51,661 bases of DNA, taken from the NCBI GenBank assembly GCA_019115085.1, contig DXEF01000057.1, forward strand, positions 1 to 51,661. The letters run 5' to 3'. The number at the start of each line of letters is the position of its first letter. Position 1 is the first letter of the stretch. Source of the DNA: Candidatus Agathobaculum pullicola. Its GTDB lineage: Bacteria; Bacillota; Clostridia; Oscillospirales; Butyricicoccaceae. The position numbers and the translations under genes are program-made. This document shows, in pieces, positions 40,614 through 49,591 of this stretch. Below the pieces are notes generated by a model. The model was given only the letters and a program-made list of their open reading frames with translations, made no database searches and was not told the origin of the DNA.

Positions 40614-42563
40614 ATGATACATTTTCAGAAGGCGAGACCGGGTGCGCATGAGGCGCGGAGACGCCGTCACGGCAAACACACAGAGAATTTGCAAGCAGGT
40701 AGCATACCATGGCGGCTTGCGGCGGGCTGGAATATTCCATTGGCGGTTTTGCTGGCGTTCGCCATCTGGTTTATGTGTTTAAAAACCATGCCGGTTATTC
40801 CGTATACTTTTTTCACCACGCCGCTGCTGGGATTTCTCAACTGGCTGCCTGTATTTTTGGTGTTGGCTGCGCTCACGTTTGCGCTTGGCAACGTATTTGG
40901 AGCGTCGGCGGTGACAATGGTTGTATTCGGCGTGCTTAATGTCGCCAATCAGCTTAAAATCGAAGCGCGTGACGATCCGGTTGTGCCGCAGGATTTGACC
41001 ATGCTGCGGGAGGCATTGACCGCGGCAGGCGGCTATAATTTGCGCATCGATTTGCCGCTCGTAGCGGCTTTTGTCGCGGTGTGCGTCGTTCTGATTGCGG
41101 CGGCGGTACTGGTGCGAACACGGAAAAGCGGTCGCAGTAGAGTGCTGGTACGATGCGGCCGTGCTGCGGGCTGCTTGCTCTGCCTGGCCATTTTGGCAGG
41201 TTTGACCCCTACGGTATATGCCTCCGCGGATCTGTTTAGCGCCTTCCCTTGCACCAATCGTTTTAATATGACGACGGTTTGTCGGGAGACAGGCTTTCAT
41301 TACACGTTTTTACGCAGTATGACACAGAACAATCTGCAAAAGCCGGAAGGGTTCTCCAAAACGGAGATCGAGGAGCGCATTGCGCAAACACAAACGACGG
41401 CAGCGGAGCCAAAGCCGGTGAATGTGATTTTTGTGATGAGCGAAGCGTTTTGCGATATTACCGATGCGGACGCATTTGCATGGACAGCGGACACCGATCC
41501 GCTTAAAAACTATCATGCGGTGCAGCAGTCAGAGCATGCGATTACCGGACGGCTGATTGTACCCAATTATGGAGGCGGTACGGCGAATACCGAGTTTGAT
41601 GTGCTGACCGGCATGCAGACCGCAATGCTGTCGGATGCAAGCGTGTCATCGTTTCGTGTGCTGCATAAAAATATGAATTCCATTTTTCGGGTTGCCGATG
41701 AAAACGGTTGGCAGACGGCGTTTATCCATCCCGGAAAAGCGTGGTTCTACAATCGGCAGAACATCTACAAATGGCTGGGCGCACAGGAAATTGTGTTCGA
41801 GGATGTATTTGCCGACGCTACGTATAAGGGCGGGTATGTTTCGGATGAATCGCTGACCGAATATCTGATTGCGGATTTTGAAAATCGGCAGGCGGTCGGT
41901 CAGCCGCAGTTTACCTATGTGACTACGATACAGAACCACATGGCTTATACTGAATCCAAATACGGTAAAGCGCGCGACCTGTATCAGCTGCAGCTGGCGG
42001 AAGAGCTACCGGAGGATGCCAAGACCATGCTGACGGTTTATACGCATGGCCTGCGGGACGCGGACGCAATGCTGGGTGATTTGGTGAGCTATTTTGAGCA
42101 GCAGGAAGAACCGGTGCTGCTGATCTGGTATGGCGACCATCTGCCCAGTTTAGGCGATAATTATTTGTGCTACCGCGCGCTTGGCATGGATATGACGGCG
42201 GACCGCAGCACACAGGACTGGCTGGACGCGTATGCGCCGCCCTTTGTGATGTGGGCCAATCAGGCGGGCGCGGACGCGCTGGAGTTCGATACCTTGGTCG
42301 AGCGTCTTGGTATTCCGCAAAACGGGATGCTGAGCGCGAGCTTTCTGGGTGCGGCCGTGCTGGATGCGGTGGGCTGTGGACAGAGTGACGAGCTTTTCGC
42401 CTTTGTAAACGAGCTGCGGCAAGAATGGCCGGTGGTGCAGCGCGGCACGGCGGTGGACGCGCAAGGAAACTATCTGCCTGTACTGGATAACACGGCCGAA
42501 GATGCTGTCAAAGAGTATCAGGATCGAATCTATTACCGCATGAAGTATGAAACCATAGAGTGA
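40614..42563 (+). CDS. LtaS-family phosphoglycerol transferase-like sulfatase-fold enzyme
   Basis: 649 residues. Basic cytoplasmic N-terminus (about 40 residues), four to five helices (about 40-215), then a large extracellular alkaline-phosphatase-fold domain (about 270-590). Metal-site motifs: NVIFVMSEAFCD, GGTANTEFDVLTG (nucleophile Thr region), NHMAYTES and IWYGDHLPSLG. Relatives polymerise lipoteichoic acid or transfer phosphoglycerol from phosphatidylglycerol to glycans. The exact acceptor here is unknown. SD AAAGGATG. It follows agcS after 58 bases without a clear terminator. Confidence 0.9.
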   Translation: MIHFQKARPGAHEARRRRHGKHTENLQAGSIPWRLAAGWNIPLAVLLAFAIWFMCLKTMPVIPYTFFTTPLLGFLNWLPVFLVLAALTFALGNVFGASAVTMVVFGVLNVANQLKIEARDDPVVPQDLTMLREALTAAGGYNLRIDLPLVAAFVAVCVVLIAAAVLVRTRKSGRSRVLVRCGRAAGCLLCLAILAGLTPTVYASADLFSAFPCTNRFNMTTVCRETGFHYTFLRSMTQNNLQKPEGFSKTEIEERIAQTQTTAAEPKPVNVIFVMSEAFCDITDADAFAWTADTDPLKNYHAVQQSEHAITGRLIVPNYGGGTANTEFDVLTGMQTAMLSDASVSSFRVLHKNMNSIFRVADENGWQTAFIHPGKAWFYNRQNIYKWLGAQEIVFEDVFADATYKGGYVSDESLTEYLIADFENRQAVGQPQFTYVTTIQNHMAYTESKYGKARDLYQLQLAEELPEDAKTMLTVYTHGLRDADAMLGDLVSYFEQQEEPVLLIWYGDHLPSLGDNYLCYRALGMDMTADRSTQDWLDAYAPPFVMWANQAGADALEFDTLVERLGIPQNGMLSASFLGAAVLDAVGCGQSDELFAFVNELRQEWPVVQRGTAVDAQGNYLPVLDNTAEDAVKEYQDRIYYRMKYETIE

Positions 42564-42599
42564 AAAAGAGCCGACGGCACAGCCGTCGGCTCTTTTTTT
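42564..42599 (+). terminator. Terminator after the LtaS-like gene
   Basis: AGAGCCGACGGC-ACA-GCCGTCGGCTCT followed by TTTTTTT; immediately after the stop codon. Also lies downstream of the convergent M16 gene. Confidence 0.95.
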
Positions 42600-42623
42600 G
42601 AGGTAGCACTATCATGGAATAGC

Positions 42624-43871
42624 TTATTGCAGCAGCGCGCGATAGGTTTCCGCGCGGTCGGGCTGGCCAACCACGGCGAGAGAAACCTGTTCAAAATCAA
42701 ATACACGGCGCGCCAACTGGAGCAAGTCATCTGCGGTGACCTTGTCATAAGAGGCAAGTACCTGCTCGACTGCGGCAACCTGTCCGCGTAACAGTTCGCT
42801 GCGTCCAATGGTCATCATGCGTGTGCCCGTGCTCTCCAGCCCCATGAGCAGCGTTGTTTTGACCTGTTCACGGCAGCGGGAAAGCTCGTCAGGGGTGGGC
42901 CCGTTCTCGCAGAATCGATGCAGCTCGCGCACAATCAGTTCGAGTGCCTTGTGCTCGGTTTCCGCGCCGAGACCGGTGTAAATGGACAGCAGACCAGTAT
43001 CCAGATGTGGTGTGGTGAAGGTGTAGATTGAATAGCAAAGGCCGTTCTGTTCGCGTACTCCCTGAAACAGGCGCGAGGACATGCCGCCACCAAGGATGGA
43101 ACTGAGCAGGTTCATTGCAAAGCGCTCCTCGGACAGCAGCGACACACCGGGGAACGACAGACACAGGTGGTTCTGTTCGATATCCTTTTCACGCAGCATC
43201 AAGCTGGACTGATAGACCGCGGGAGTGATCTGGTTGCGTCCATCGCCTTCCATGTGTGAAAACAACTCGGCAATATAATCCAGATCGTCTTCGGTAAAGT
43301 GGCCGGAAACGGCAACAACGGTATCCGCAGGACGGTAATAACGGTGCATATAGTCGTGCATCGCTTCGGAGTTGATGGTTTGCAGGGTTTCCGCCGTGCC
43401 GAGAATGGGACGGCCCAGTGCCGAGCTGTCATAGCATTTCTCAAACAGCTTGTCGATGGCGACATCCTCCGGAGAATCCTCGTACATGTCGATTTCCTCC
43501 AGTACAACGCCGCGCTCCAAATCAATATCCTCCTGCGCGAAACGCGAATTCATAAACATATCCGCCAAAATGGAGACGCCGGTTTTGAGACGCTTGTCCA
43601 GCACTTTCATGTAATAGCAGGTACATTCCTTGTCGGTAAAGGCGTTGGCTTGCCCGCCCAAGGCATCGATGGCGATAGCAATATGTTGGGCGGAACGTTT
43701 TTCGGTACCTTTGAAGATCATATGCTCAATAAAATGCGAAATACCGTTCAGCGCGGCCGGTTCATACCGGCTGCCGTTGCCGACCCAGATGCCAACGGAA
43801 GCTGTCCGCACGGTATCCAGCTTTTCCGAAATCAGACGCACTCCGTTGGGAAGAACACGTTTAACATACAT
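42624..43871 (-). CDS. M16 family zinc metallopeptidase
   Basis: 415 residues, pitrilysin/insulinase family, PqqL/YmxG-like group. Inverted zinc motif HFIEH (His46, Glu49, His50) and the third ligand region GVVLEEIDMYEDSPEDV. The C-terminal domain begins after about residue 210. Cytoplasmic single-chain M16B-type protease; its substrate is unknown. It follows the LCP gene on the same strand with a 12-bp inverted repeat between them. Confidence 0.93.
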   Translation of the reverse strand: MYVKRVLPNGVRLISEKLDTVRTASVGIWVGNGSRYEPAALNGISHFIEHMIFKGTEKRSAQHIAIAIDALGGQANAFTDKECTCYYMKVLDKRLKTGVSILADMFMNSRFAQEDIDLERGVVLEEIDMYEDSPEDVAIDKLFEKCYDSSALGRPILGTAETLQTINSEAMHDYMHRYYRPADTVVAVSGHFTEDDLDYIAELFSHMEGDGRNQITPAVYQSSLMLREKDIEQNHLCLSFPGVSLLSEERFAMNLLSSILGGGMSSRLFQGVREQNGLCYSIYTFTTPHLDTGLLSIYTGLGAETEHKALELIVRELHRFCENGPTPDELSRCREQVKTTLLMGLESTGTRMMTIGRSELLRGQVAAVEQVLASYDKVTADDLLQLARRVFDFEQVSLAVVGQPDRAETYRALLQ

Positions 43872-43907
43872 ACTGGTTGCTTTCCTCTTTCTGTATCAGT
43901 TATAAAT

Positions 43908-43937
43908 AGGGGGTATGATCGTGGTATCATACCCCCT
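43908..43937. repeat. Perfect 12-bp inverted repeat between the LCP and M16 genes
   Basis: AGGGGGTATGAT (43908-43919) and ATCATACCCCCT (43926-43937) with a 6-base loop. On the minus strand it follows the LCP stop and is followed by ATTTATA, so it may be a weak terminator or an RNA processing site separating LCP from M16 expression. Confidence 0.75.
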
Positions 43938-43954
43938 GTACGGATCATATTGAT

Positions 43955-45157
43955 TTAATAATACACCCGACTGCCGGATTCGTCCAGATAATAACGGTCG
44001 CCATCAGAGTCATAATAATCCCCTGTTGCCGGATCATACCGTCCGCCTTCTTCCGCAAGCGAAGCGGGATCGACAGTGCTTCCCGAAGAAGAGGTATCAT
44101 CTGTGGTGGGAGGTGCGGTCGGCGGTTCATCGTAATCAACGCCGCCCAGCGGCCCATTAGAGGTATCTGTAACCGTGTCGGAATCAGAAGCAGTCTCACC
44201 GGGGAATACATCGTTATAGATGTATTCATGGATATGGTCAGCGGCTACATCCAAATCATATAAAATGTACTGGCTGGAGGAGCCGTAATAATCCCATTCA
44301 CTATCTAACGGAACACGAGTATGCTCCAGTGTTGGGACGCCATTTTTGACAGCGCCAACGATTAACGGAGCGATCTCAGTTGGCTTGAGCGAGGTTGTCA
44401 CATAGGGGACAATTTTCTGCATCAAGCCGATTAACTCGCTCGCCCCCATGGACTGCACCTTGGTAAACATGGCTTGCAGCACAATGCTCTGACGTTCCAC
44501 ACGCGCCCAGTCATCGCCGGTGCCGCCCTTGCGGATACGGCCGTAGCACAGCGCCTGTACGCCGTCAAGCGTTTGCAGGCCGGTTTCTTCCACGCCGGAA
44601 AATTCCTTGCCCTGCTCGATGCCGTAATCTCGGATGACACGGTTTAGTTCAAGAAGCTCTGCGGTGGTTTCCACATTGATCTCTACGCCGCCAAGCGCGT
44701 CGATGATTTCGACCAGCTGCTCAAAATTCACCGCGATATATTCGGTGATGTCCGTTCCGAAATTCTCGTTGATGGTGCGAATAGCAAGGCTTGGCCCGCC
44801 GAGGAAATAGGCGGCATTGAGCTTGTCCTCGCCATGCTCGCTAATATTGACGAGAGAATCACGCATCAGGCTGATGAGCTTAATCTTGCCGCGCGTATTA
44901 TCCACGGTGACAATCATCATACAGTCTGAATGGCTTTGGGTATCACCCTCACGGGTGTCCAGACCAAACAGCGCAATGTTGGTGATGTTTTCATCCGCCT
45001 TGACACCTGCCGCCAGATTCTTTCCGAACAGGGAGGAATCATAGGTGAAGCCGAAAAAGGAACGATAAGCGTACAGGCCAAGGCAGAAAAGGATGGATAA
45101 AATGACCAGAACAGTCAGCACACGGACAAGTTTGCGCTGGAAGCGTTTGAGAGACAT
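43955..45157 (-). CDS. LytR-CpsA-Psr (LCP) family protein
   Basis: 400 residues. Short cytoplasmic N-terminus, one membrane anchor (about 12-32, VLTVLVILSILFCLGLYAYR), and an extracellular LCP domain (about 60-290) with NIALFGLDTRE, DCMMIVTVD, LISLMRDSLV, YFLGGPSLAIRTIN and YGRIRKGGTGDDWARVERQ, which contain the phosphate-binding Arg and Asp residues. Transfers lipid-linked wall polymers to peptidoglycan. The C-terminal 85 residues are low-complexity Ser/Thr/Asp/Pro and Tyr/Asp-rich, probably disordered. Start is 4 bases after the pyk stop, implying a pyk-LCP operon. Confidence 0.92.
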   Translation of the reverse strand: MSLKRFQRKLVRVLTVLVILSILFCLGLYAYRSFFGFTYDSSLFGKNLAAGVKADENITNIALFGLDTREGDTQSHSDCMMIVTVDNTRGKIKLISLMRDSLVNISEHGEDKLNAAYFLGGPSLAIRTINENFGTDITEYIAVNFEQLVEIIDALGGVEINVETTAELLELNRVIRDYGIEQGKEFSGVEETGLQTLDGVQALCYGRIRKGGTGDDWARVERQSIVLQAMFTKVQSMGASELIGLMQKIVPYVTTSLKPTEIAPLIVGAVKNGVPTLEHTRVPLDSEWDYYGSSSQYILYDLDVAADHIHEYIYNDVFPGETASDSDTVTDTSNGPLGGVDYDEPPTAPPTTDDTSSSGSTVDPASLAEEGGRYDPATGDYYDSDGDRYYLDESGSRVYY

Positions 45158-45161
45158 AGAA

Positions 45162-46625
45162 TCAATCCTGTACGAACTGTGCAAACGACCGTTCGGTCAG
45201 CTGATGCACACGCAGCGTGTTGGTATAGTTGACGTGGCCGACCGGCATACCGGCGGTGATGGTGATGATATCGCCCACGCGCAGATCCACAGCGGAAATA
45301 GCAGCCTGCTCAGACAGATCATACAGCTCGGTACCGGAGGTGGGACGCTTGGGAACGAGCACGGGGGTAACGCCCCATGACATGCTCAGACGATGGAAGG
45401 TCCTACCGCTCGGCGTTGCCGCAATGATCGGTGCGCCCGGACGGTAGGTGGATACCGCGCGTGCGGTCGAGCCGGATTCGGTAAACGCAACAATGCACTT
45501 TGCGCCCAGATCGGCGGTGGTAGAGCAGGTTGCGTGCGAAATGGCCAGCGTCTTGAGGTCGCCCGCAACATTCATGTTCTGGAACTCCAGACGGGTCGCA
45601 CGACGGCGGTCATAGTGGATGGTCTTTTCGGCATTCTCTGCGATCATGCTCATGGTGCGGACAGTATCAACCGGATATTTGCCGACCGAGGTCTCGCCGG
45701 AAAGCATAATGGCGCTGGTGCCGTCGTAAACAGCGTTTGCAACGTCAGAAACCTCCGCACGGGTCGGGCGCGGGTTCTTGGCCATGCTTTCAAGCATCTG
45801 GGTCGCGGTCACAACGCGCTTGCCGCGGGAGATACAGGTCTTGATGATATTCTTCTGGATTTCCGGCAGTACTTCAAACGGAACCTCTACACCGAGGTCG
45901 CCGCGGGCAACCATGACACCGTTGGCCTCGTCGAGGATCTCCTGAATGTTGTTGACGCCTTCCATGTTTTCGACCTTGCAGATGATTTCAACGTCTTCCT
46001 TGCCGTGTGCTTTGAGGATCGCCTTGATGTCGCGCACGTCTTGTGCGGAGCGGGTGAAGGAGGCGGCGATGAAATCAATGCCCTGCTCCAGACCGAACTC
46101 GATGTCCTCGCGATCCTTGTCGGACACGAACTGCATATTCAGCTTGATGCCGGGAACATTGATGGACTTACGGTTGGAAAGCGGGCCGCCGTTGAGCGCA
46201 CGGCAGACGATGTCCGTGCCGTCCTTGACCTCGATGACTTCGAAAGCAACCAGACCGTCGTCGATCAGGATGCGCGTGCCGGGCTGTACATCGGTCGGCA
46301 AGCCTTCGTAGGTGATGGAGACGATGGTGTTGTCGCCTTCGATGTCGCGGGTGGTCAGGGTAAACTCCTGGCCCTCGACAATTTCAATCTTGCCGTCCTT
46401 ATACGTCTTGGTGCGGATTTCCGGGCCCTTGGTGTCGAGCATGATGCCGACCGGCATACCCAGTGCTTCGCGCGCTGCCTTGACAGCATCCATACGGGCC
46501 TTGTGCTCCTCATGGGAGCCATGGCTGAAATTCATGCGGGCGACGTTCATGCCGGCCTTGATCATTTCGGGAAGAACCGCGTCGGTCGCAGGGCCAAGAG
46601 TACAAATAATTTTGGTTTTACGCAT
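45162..46625 (-). CDS. pyk: Pyruvate kinase
   Basis: 487 residues, normal bacterial length without the extra C-terminal phosphohistidine domain. TIM-barrel motifs MRKTKIICTLGPATD, MNFSHGSHEEH, ICKVENMEGV, GVMVARGDLGVE and TATQMLESM are intact, as is the C-terminal allosteric domain (IVAFTESGSTARAVSTYRP). Makes pyruvate and ATP from phosphoenolpyruvate. SD AGAGAGGAA; its own promoter lies upstream. Shares an operon with the LCP gene. Confidence 0.98.
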   Translation of the reverse strand: MRKTKIICTLGPATDAVLPEMIKAGMNVARMNFSHGSHEEHKARMDAVKAAREALGMPVGIMLDTKGPEIRTKTYKDGKIEIVEGQEFTLTTRDIEGDNTIVSITYEGLPTDVQPGTRILIDDGLVAFEVIEVKDGTDIVCRALNGGPLSNRKSINVPGIKLNMQFVSDKDREDIEFGLEQGIDFIAASFTRSAQDVRDIKAILKAHGKEDVEIICKVENMEGVNNIQEILDEANGVMVARGDLGVEVPFEVLPEIQKNIIKTCISRGKRVVTATQMLESMAKNPRPTRAEVSDVANAVYDGTSAIMLSGETSVGKYPVDTVRTMSMIAENAEKTIHYDRRRATRLEFQNMNVAGDLKTLAISHATCSTTADLGAKCIVAFTESGSTARAVSTYRPGAPIIAATPSGRTFHRLSMSWGVTPVLVPKRPTSGTELYDLSEQAAISAVDLRVGDIITITAGMPVGHVNYTNTLRVHQLTERSFAQFVQD

Positions 46626-46685
46626 CGAAACATATTCCTCTCTGTATCATCGCGTGTGTTAGTCTGACATTTTTTTAACAGCACT

Positions 46686-46714
46686 ATTTTAGCAGTTTTC
46701 CAGTCATTTTGCAA
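46686..46714 (-). promoter_or_regulatory. Promoter of pyk
   Basis: Minus strand TTGCAA (46714-46709), 17-base spacer, TAAAAT (46691-46686). Confidence 0.5.
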
Positions 46715-46782
46715 TCGCTGGGCGCACTGTGATTGCATTTTCATGCTTTTCGACAAAAAAGAAGGCGTGCGTTGCAAACATC

Positions 46783-46811
46783 TTGTGTTTTATGATATGG
46801 TCTTGTATAAT
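46783..46811 (+). promoter_or_regulatory. Promoter of the nucleotidyltransferase gene
   Basis: TTGTGT (46783-46788), 17-base spacer, perfect TATAAT (46806-46811). It lies inside a longer in-frame ORF, supporting the later start at 46932. Confidence 0.5.
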
Positions 46812-46931
46812 AATGAAGTATTCCAGACGGGCTGGGAGATTAAACATAGGAAAAAGTCCGTTTTGCTGGAGAAAAGATTGGCGAAAAAAGTATGCGGTGG
46901 CGCGGCCGCCGTAAAGAAGGAGAAGTGCGCA

Positions 46932-47852
46932 ATGGCAAAGCCGGTTTTGGTGATTATGGCCGCGGGTATGGGCTCGCGTTACGGCGGACTGAAGCAGATT
47001 GACCCCGTCGGCCCGAACGGGCAGATCATTCTGGATTATTCGATTTATGACGCCCATCGCGCGGGTTTTGAGCGGGTTGTGTTTATTATCCGACCAGAGC
47101 TGCATGAGGCGTTCGAGCGGGCCATCGGCCGCAAGGCACGCCGTTTTATGCAGGTCGATTACGCCTATCAGACGCTGGATAAGCTGCCGGAAGGTTTGCA
47201 TGCGCCCGAGGGACGTGAAAAGCCGCTCGGCACGGCGCATGCGGTATGGTGCGCAAGTGAGCTGACGGCGGGCGCGCCGATTGCGGTCATCAATGCGGAT
47301 GATTTTTACGGCGCGGATGCGTTTCGGAAAATGTATGATTTTCTGTCTGTCGCGCAGGACGATGATAAATACCGGTACTGTATGGTTGGTTATCAGGTTG
47401 AAAACACGCTGACTGAAAACGGCACGGTATCGCGCGGCGTGTGTACGGAGGATGAAAACGGTCTGCTGACCGGCATTGTCGAGCGCACCGCGATTTCGCG
47501 TACACCGGACGGGCGGATTGTCTACGCAGCGGACGGCGATGCGCCGGCAGGGGAAATCCCGGCGGGTACACCGGTCTCGCTCAATCTGTGGGGCTTTACG
47601 CCGTCGTTCCTGCCCACGCTGGAGGAGGGCCTGCGCCGCTTTTTTGCGGAAAAGCTGCCGCAGAACCCGATGAAGGGGGAGTATTATCTGCCGTTTGCCG
47701 TGGACGAGCTGATTCAGGCGGGCCGTGCGACCGCTCAGGTGCTGACTACCACGGCGCGTTGGTTTGGCGTTACCTATCGGGAGGATAAGCCGAGCGTATG
47801 CGCCGCCATTGCAGAGATGACCCGGCAGGGCGAATATCCGGCAGACCTGTAA
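46932..47852 (+). CDS. Sugar-phosphate nucleotidyltransferase-like protein
   Basis: 306 residues, GT-A type NTP transferase. N-terminal LVIMAAGMGSRYGGLKQIDPVGPNG is the nucleotide-binding signature, with GTAHAVWCA and INADDFYGADAF (metal-binding Asp). Likely activates a sugar or polyol phosphate with an NTP for envelope synthesis; the substrate cannot be told. No left-handed beta-helix domain at the C-terminus, so it is not a GlmU/RmlA-type bifunctional enzyme. ATG follows GAAGGAGAAG. An unknown gene follows after 14 bases. Confidence 0.87.
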   Translation: MAKPVLVIMAAGMGSRYGGLKQIDPVGPNGQIILDYSIYDAHRAGFERVVFIIRPELHEAFERAIGRKARRFMQVDYAYQTLDKLPEGLHAPEGREKPLGTAHAVWCASELTAGAPIAVINADDFYGADAFRKMYDFLSVAQDDDKYRYCMVGYQVENTLTENGTVSRGVCTEDENGLLTGIVERTAISRTPDGRIVYAADGDAPAGEIPAGTPVSLNLWGFTPSFLPTLEEGLRRFFAEKLPQNPMKGEYYLPFAVDELIQAGRATAQVLTTTARWFGVTYREDKPSVCAAIAEMTRQGEYPADL

Positions 47853-47866
47853 GCGGGAGGAATATA

Positions 47867-48388
47867 ATGGATTTTTCGGCCGAATTTATCGATTTGCGCA
47901 ATCGGTTGCTGCAGGGATTGCATCCTGCGTTTGTGTCCGAGCAAAACACCGAGGTTGCCGGGCGTATCGCGGCGCTGCTGAGCCGGTTTGACGTGACCAG
48001 TGAGAAAAAATTGCTGGGGATGATGTCGACGGGAACATCCAGTCATGCCCATGAGTATCGCTTGTTGTTTGCTGCGCCTGAATGTAATACAGAGACGCTG
48101 GCGGATTGGTGGGACTATGCCAAGCGGGCGGAGCAGGAGCTGGTGCGGCCCGATGCCATGCACGATTACTCTATTGTGTCCATCATTCTGGCAACGCAGC
48201 ATATAGAGCGTGATATGCAGAAGAAGGTGCGCCGGTTGAGCGCGGAGCGGCAGTTTGAGAGCGGCAAGCATGGCTGGTCATCCATACATTTTGCGGTTAT
48301 CGATTTGGAGGCGCGCAAGATATACACAAATCGTATGGGGGCGCCGCTGAAGAATATTTTGCAGCCGATTTTGAGAAAAAACACTTGA
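47867..48388 (+). CDS. Hypothetical protein, 173 residues
   Basis: Soluble protein without signal or membrane segments. The middle (MMSTGTSSHAHEYRLLFAAPECN, WWDYAKRAEQELVRPDAMHDYS) and the end (GWSSIHFAVIDLEARKIYTNRMG) look like a folded alpha/beta domain, but I recognise no family. GGGAGGA lies before the ATG. Cotranscribed with the nucleotidyltransferase (14-base gap). The secG promoter overlaps its stop codon. Confidence 0.75.
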   Translation: MDFSAEFIDLRNRLLQGLHPAFVSEQNTEVAGRIAALLSRFDVTSEKKLLGMMSTGTSSHAHEYRLLFAAPECNTETLADWWDYAKRAEQELVRPDAMHDYSIVSIILATQHIERDMQKKVRRLSAERQFESGKHGWSSIHFAVIDLEARKIYTNRMGAPLKNILQPILRKNT

Positions 48389-48413
48389 AATTTCACACTT
48401 ATTGTGCTATAGT
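48385..48413 (+). promoter_or_regulatory. Promoter of secG
   Basis: TTGAAA (48385-48390), 17-base spacer, TATAGT (48408-48413); the -35 box overlaps the upstream stop codon. Confidence 0.6.
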
Positions 48414-48487
48414 ATCATGTACGCAAATATAGCGTGCCATATTTTGGCGCGATAACGGAAAGAAAAAACAGTGGAGGAATCGTAATT

Positions 48488-48724
48488 ATGACTACCGCAC
48501 AAATTGCACTTTCGATTGTAATGATCGTTGCCAGCCTGTTCCTTATTGTTGTGGTCCTGCTGCAGAGCGGCGCACAGCAGGGTTTGGGCGCGATTTCCGG
48601 TGGCGCGGAAACCTTTTTCGGTGCAGGCAAGGCGACGGCAGCGGATAAAGTTTTTGCCCGTCTGACCTCGGTGGTGGGCATTGTGTTTGTCATCGCTGCG
48701 CTCGTGCTCAATCTGATTCACTGA
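48488..48724 (+). CDS. secG: Preprotein translocase subunit SecG
   Basis: 78 residues, two helices. The first helix (IALSIVMIVASLFLIVVVLLQSG) and the loop QQGLGAISGGAETFFG are diagnostic; the second helix is LTSVVGIVFVIAALVLNLI. Small membrane subunit that assists SecYE in protein export. Start 48488 behind GTGGAGGAA. The usual downstream rnr-smpB pair is not found; a small membrane protein gene follows one base after the stop. Confidence 0.96.
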   Translation: MTTAQIALSIVMIVASLFLIVVVLLQSGAQQGLGAISGGAETFFGAGKATAADKVFARLTSVVGIVFVIAALVLNLIH

Positions 48725-48725
48725 T

Positions 48726-48950
48726 ATGCAGACGGTGCAGCGCATGCTGCTGCTCGCGTTTGCGGTGCTGGCAGCGCTGACGGTTTTTCAGCAGATGCGG
48801 TATGGCATGATTTGCGGCCGCGTTGAAGGAACGGGCGACAAGCAGGCAGATCCCAAGGCGAAAGCATGCCGACGGCGCGCGGTATTGTGCGCGGTCGGGG
48901 CGGCGGTGTGTCTAGCTGTCAATATTGCAATTGGCGCTTTGAGCCGATAA
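48726..48950 (+). CDS. Small two-helix membrane protein, unknown
   Basis: 74 residues. Helices at about 5-25 (MLLLAFAVLAALTVFQQM) and 52-72 (AVLCAVGAAVCLAVNIAIGAL) with a basic loop between (KAKACRRR). The ATG lies one base after the secG stop, so it is translated with SecG. No family recognised. A small hairpin and a strong terminator follow. Confidence 0.7.
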   Translation: MQTVQRMLLLAFAVLAALTVFQQMRYGMICGRVEGTGDKQADPKAKACRRRAVLCAVGAAVCLAVNIAIGALSR

Positions 48951-48986
48951 ACATTGTCCCGGACTGTGACAGACAATGGATTGATG

Positions 48987-49022
48987 AAAGTGGTGCGTTG
49001 ATAAGAGCGCACCACTTTTTTT
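48987..49022 (+). terminator. Terminator of the secG operon
   Basis: AAAGTGGTGCG / CGCACCACTTT with a 10-base loop and seven Ts. A second hairpin (CATTGTC/GACAATG, 48952-48978) precedes it. Confidence 0.9.
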
Positions 49023-49095
49023 GATGCCTATTTTTGTAAGAGAAAGCGGCTTTGGAGGGGAAAATTCGATATTGCTTTCTTTTTTTGTTGGCATA

Positions 49096-49104
49096 TGGTA
49101 TAAT
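49096..49104 (+). promoter_or_regulatory. Extended -10 promoter of the DUF3842 gene
   Basis: TGGTATAAT is a perfect extended -10 (TGnTATAAT) element. No good -35 box at standard spacing; upstream is a T-rich tract. Confidence 0.45.
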
Positions 49105-49156
49105 TGTATCAATATATCTGCCGTTTTTTAACAGCTTATTGAGAGGTTTTTGTGAA

Positions 49157-49591
49157 ATGAGGAAGCAGTCAAATGTCTGCCGCATTCTGGTGGTTGACGG
49201 ACAGGGCGGCGGCATCGGAGGTCAGCTGGTAAAGCTGCTGCGGACCTGCCTGCCGGAACATTGTGAACTGATCGGTGTGGGCACCAATGCTTTGGCGACC
49301 AATGCGATGCTGAAGGCGGGCGCCGACCACGGTGCAACAGGAGAAAATGCCGTTGTGTTCAATGCTGCGCGCGCGGATGTGATTCTCGGCCCGATCGGTG
49401 TCGTGGTGGCCAACGGTATTCTGGGCGAGGTTTCTCCCCGTATGGCAACGGCTATTTCGGGTGCGGAGGTAAAGAAAATACTGATTCCATCCTCCACCTG
49501 CGGAATTTATGTCGCGGGGACCGAGGATTGCCGTCTAGAGGAATATCTGCGCCGTGCGGTGCAGGTTGTGATGCAGGTCATTGCGGAATGA
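49157..49591 (+). CDS. DUF3842 family protein
   Basis: 144 residues. Opens with RILVVDGQGGGIGGQLVKLL, a glycine-rich nucleotide-binding-like motif, followed by IGVGTNALATNAMLKAGAD and GENAVVFNAARADVILGPIG, all typical of DUF3842. Function unknown; cytoplasmic. Start 49157 behind TTGAGAGG. Its stop overlaps the start of the next gene by four bases (ATGA), so the two are coupled. Confidence 0.9.
   Translation: MRKQSNVCRILVVDGQGGGIGGQLVKLLRTCLPEHCELIGVGTNALATNAMLKAGADHGATGENAVVFNAARADVILGPIGVVVANGILGEVSPRMATAISGAEVKKILIPSSTCGIYVAGTEDCRLEEYLRRAVQVVMQVIAE

Noticed and set aside
45393-46667. 424-residue plus-strand open frame antisense to pyk
   Set aside because: No recognisable domain; pyk on the other strand is complete with all motifs.
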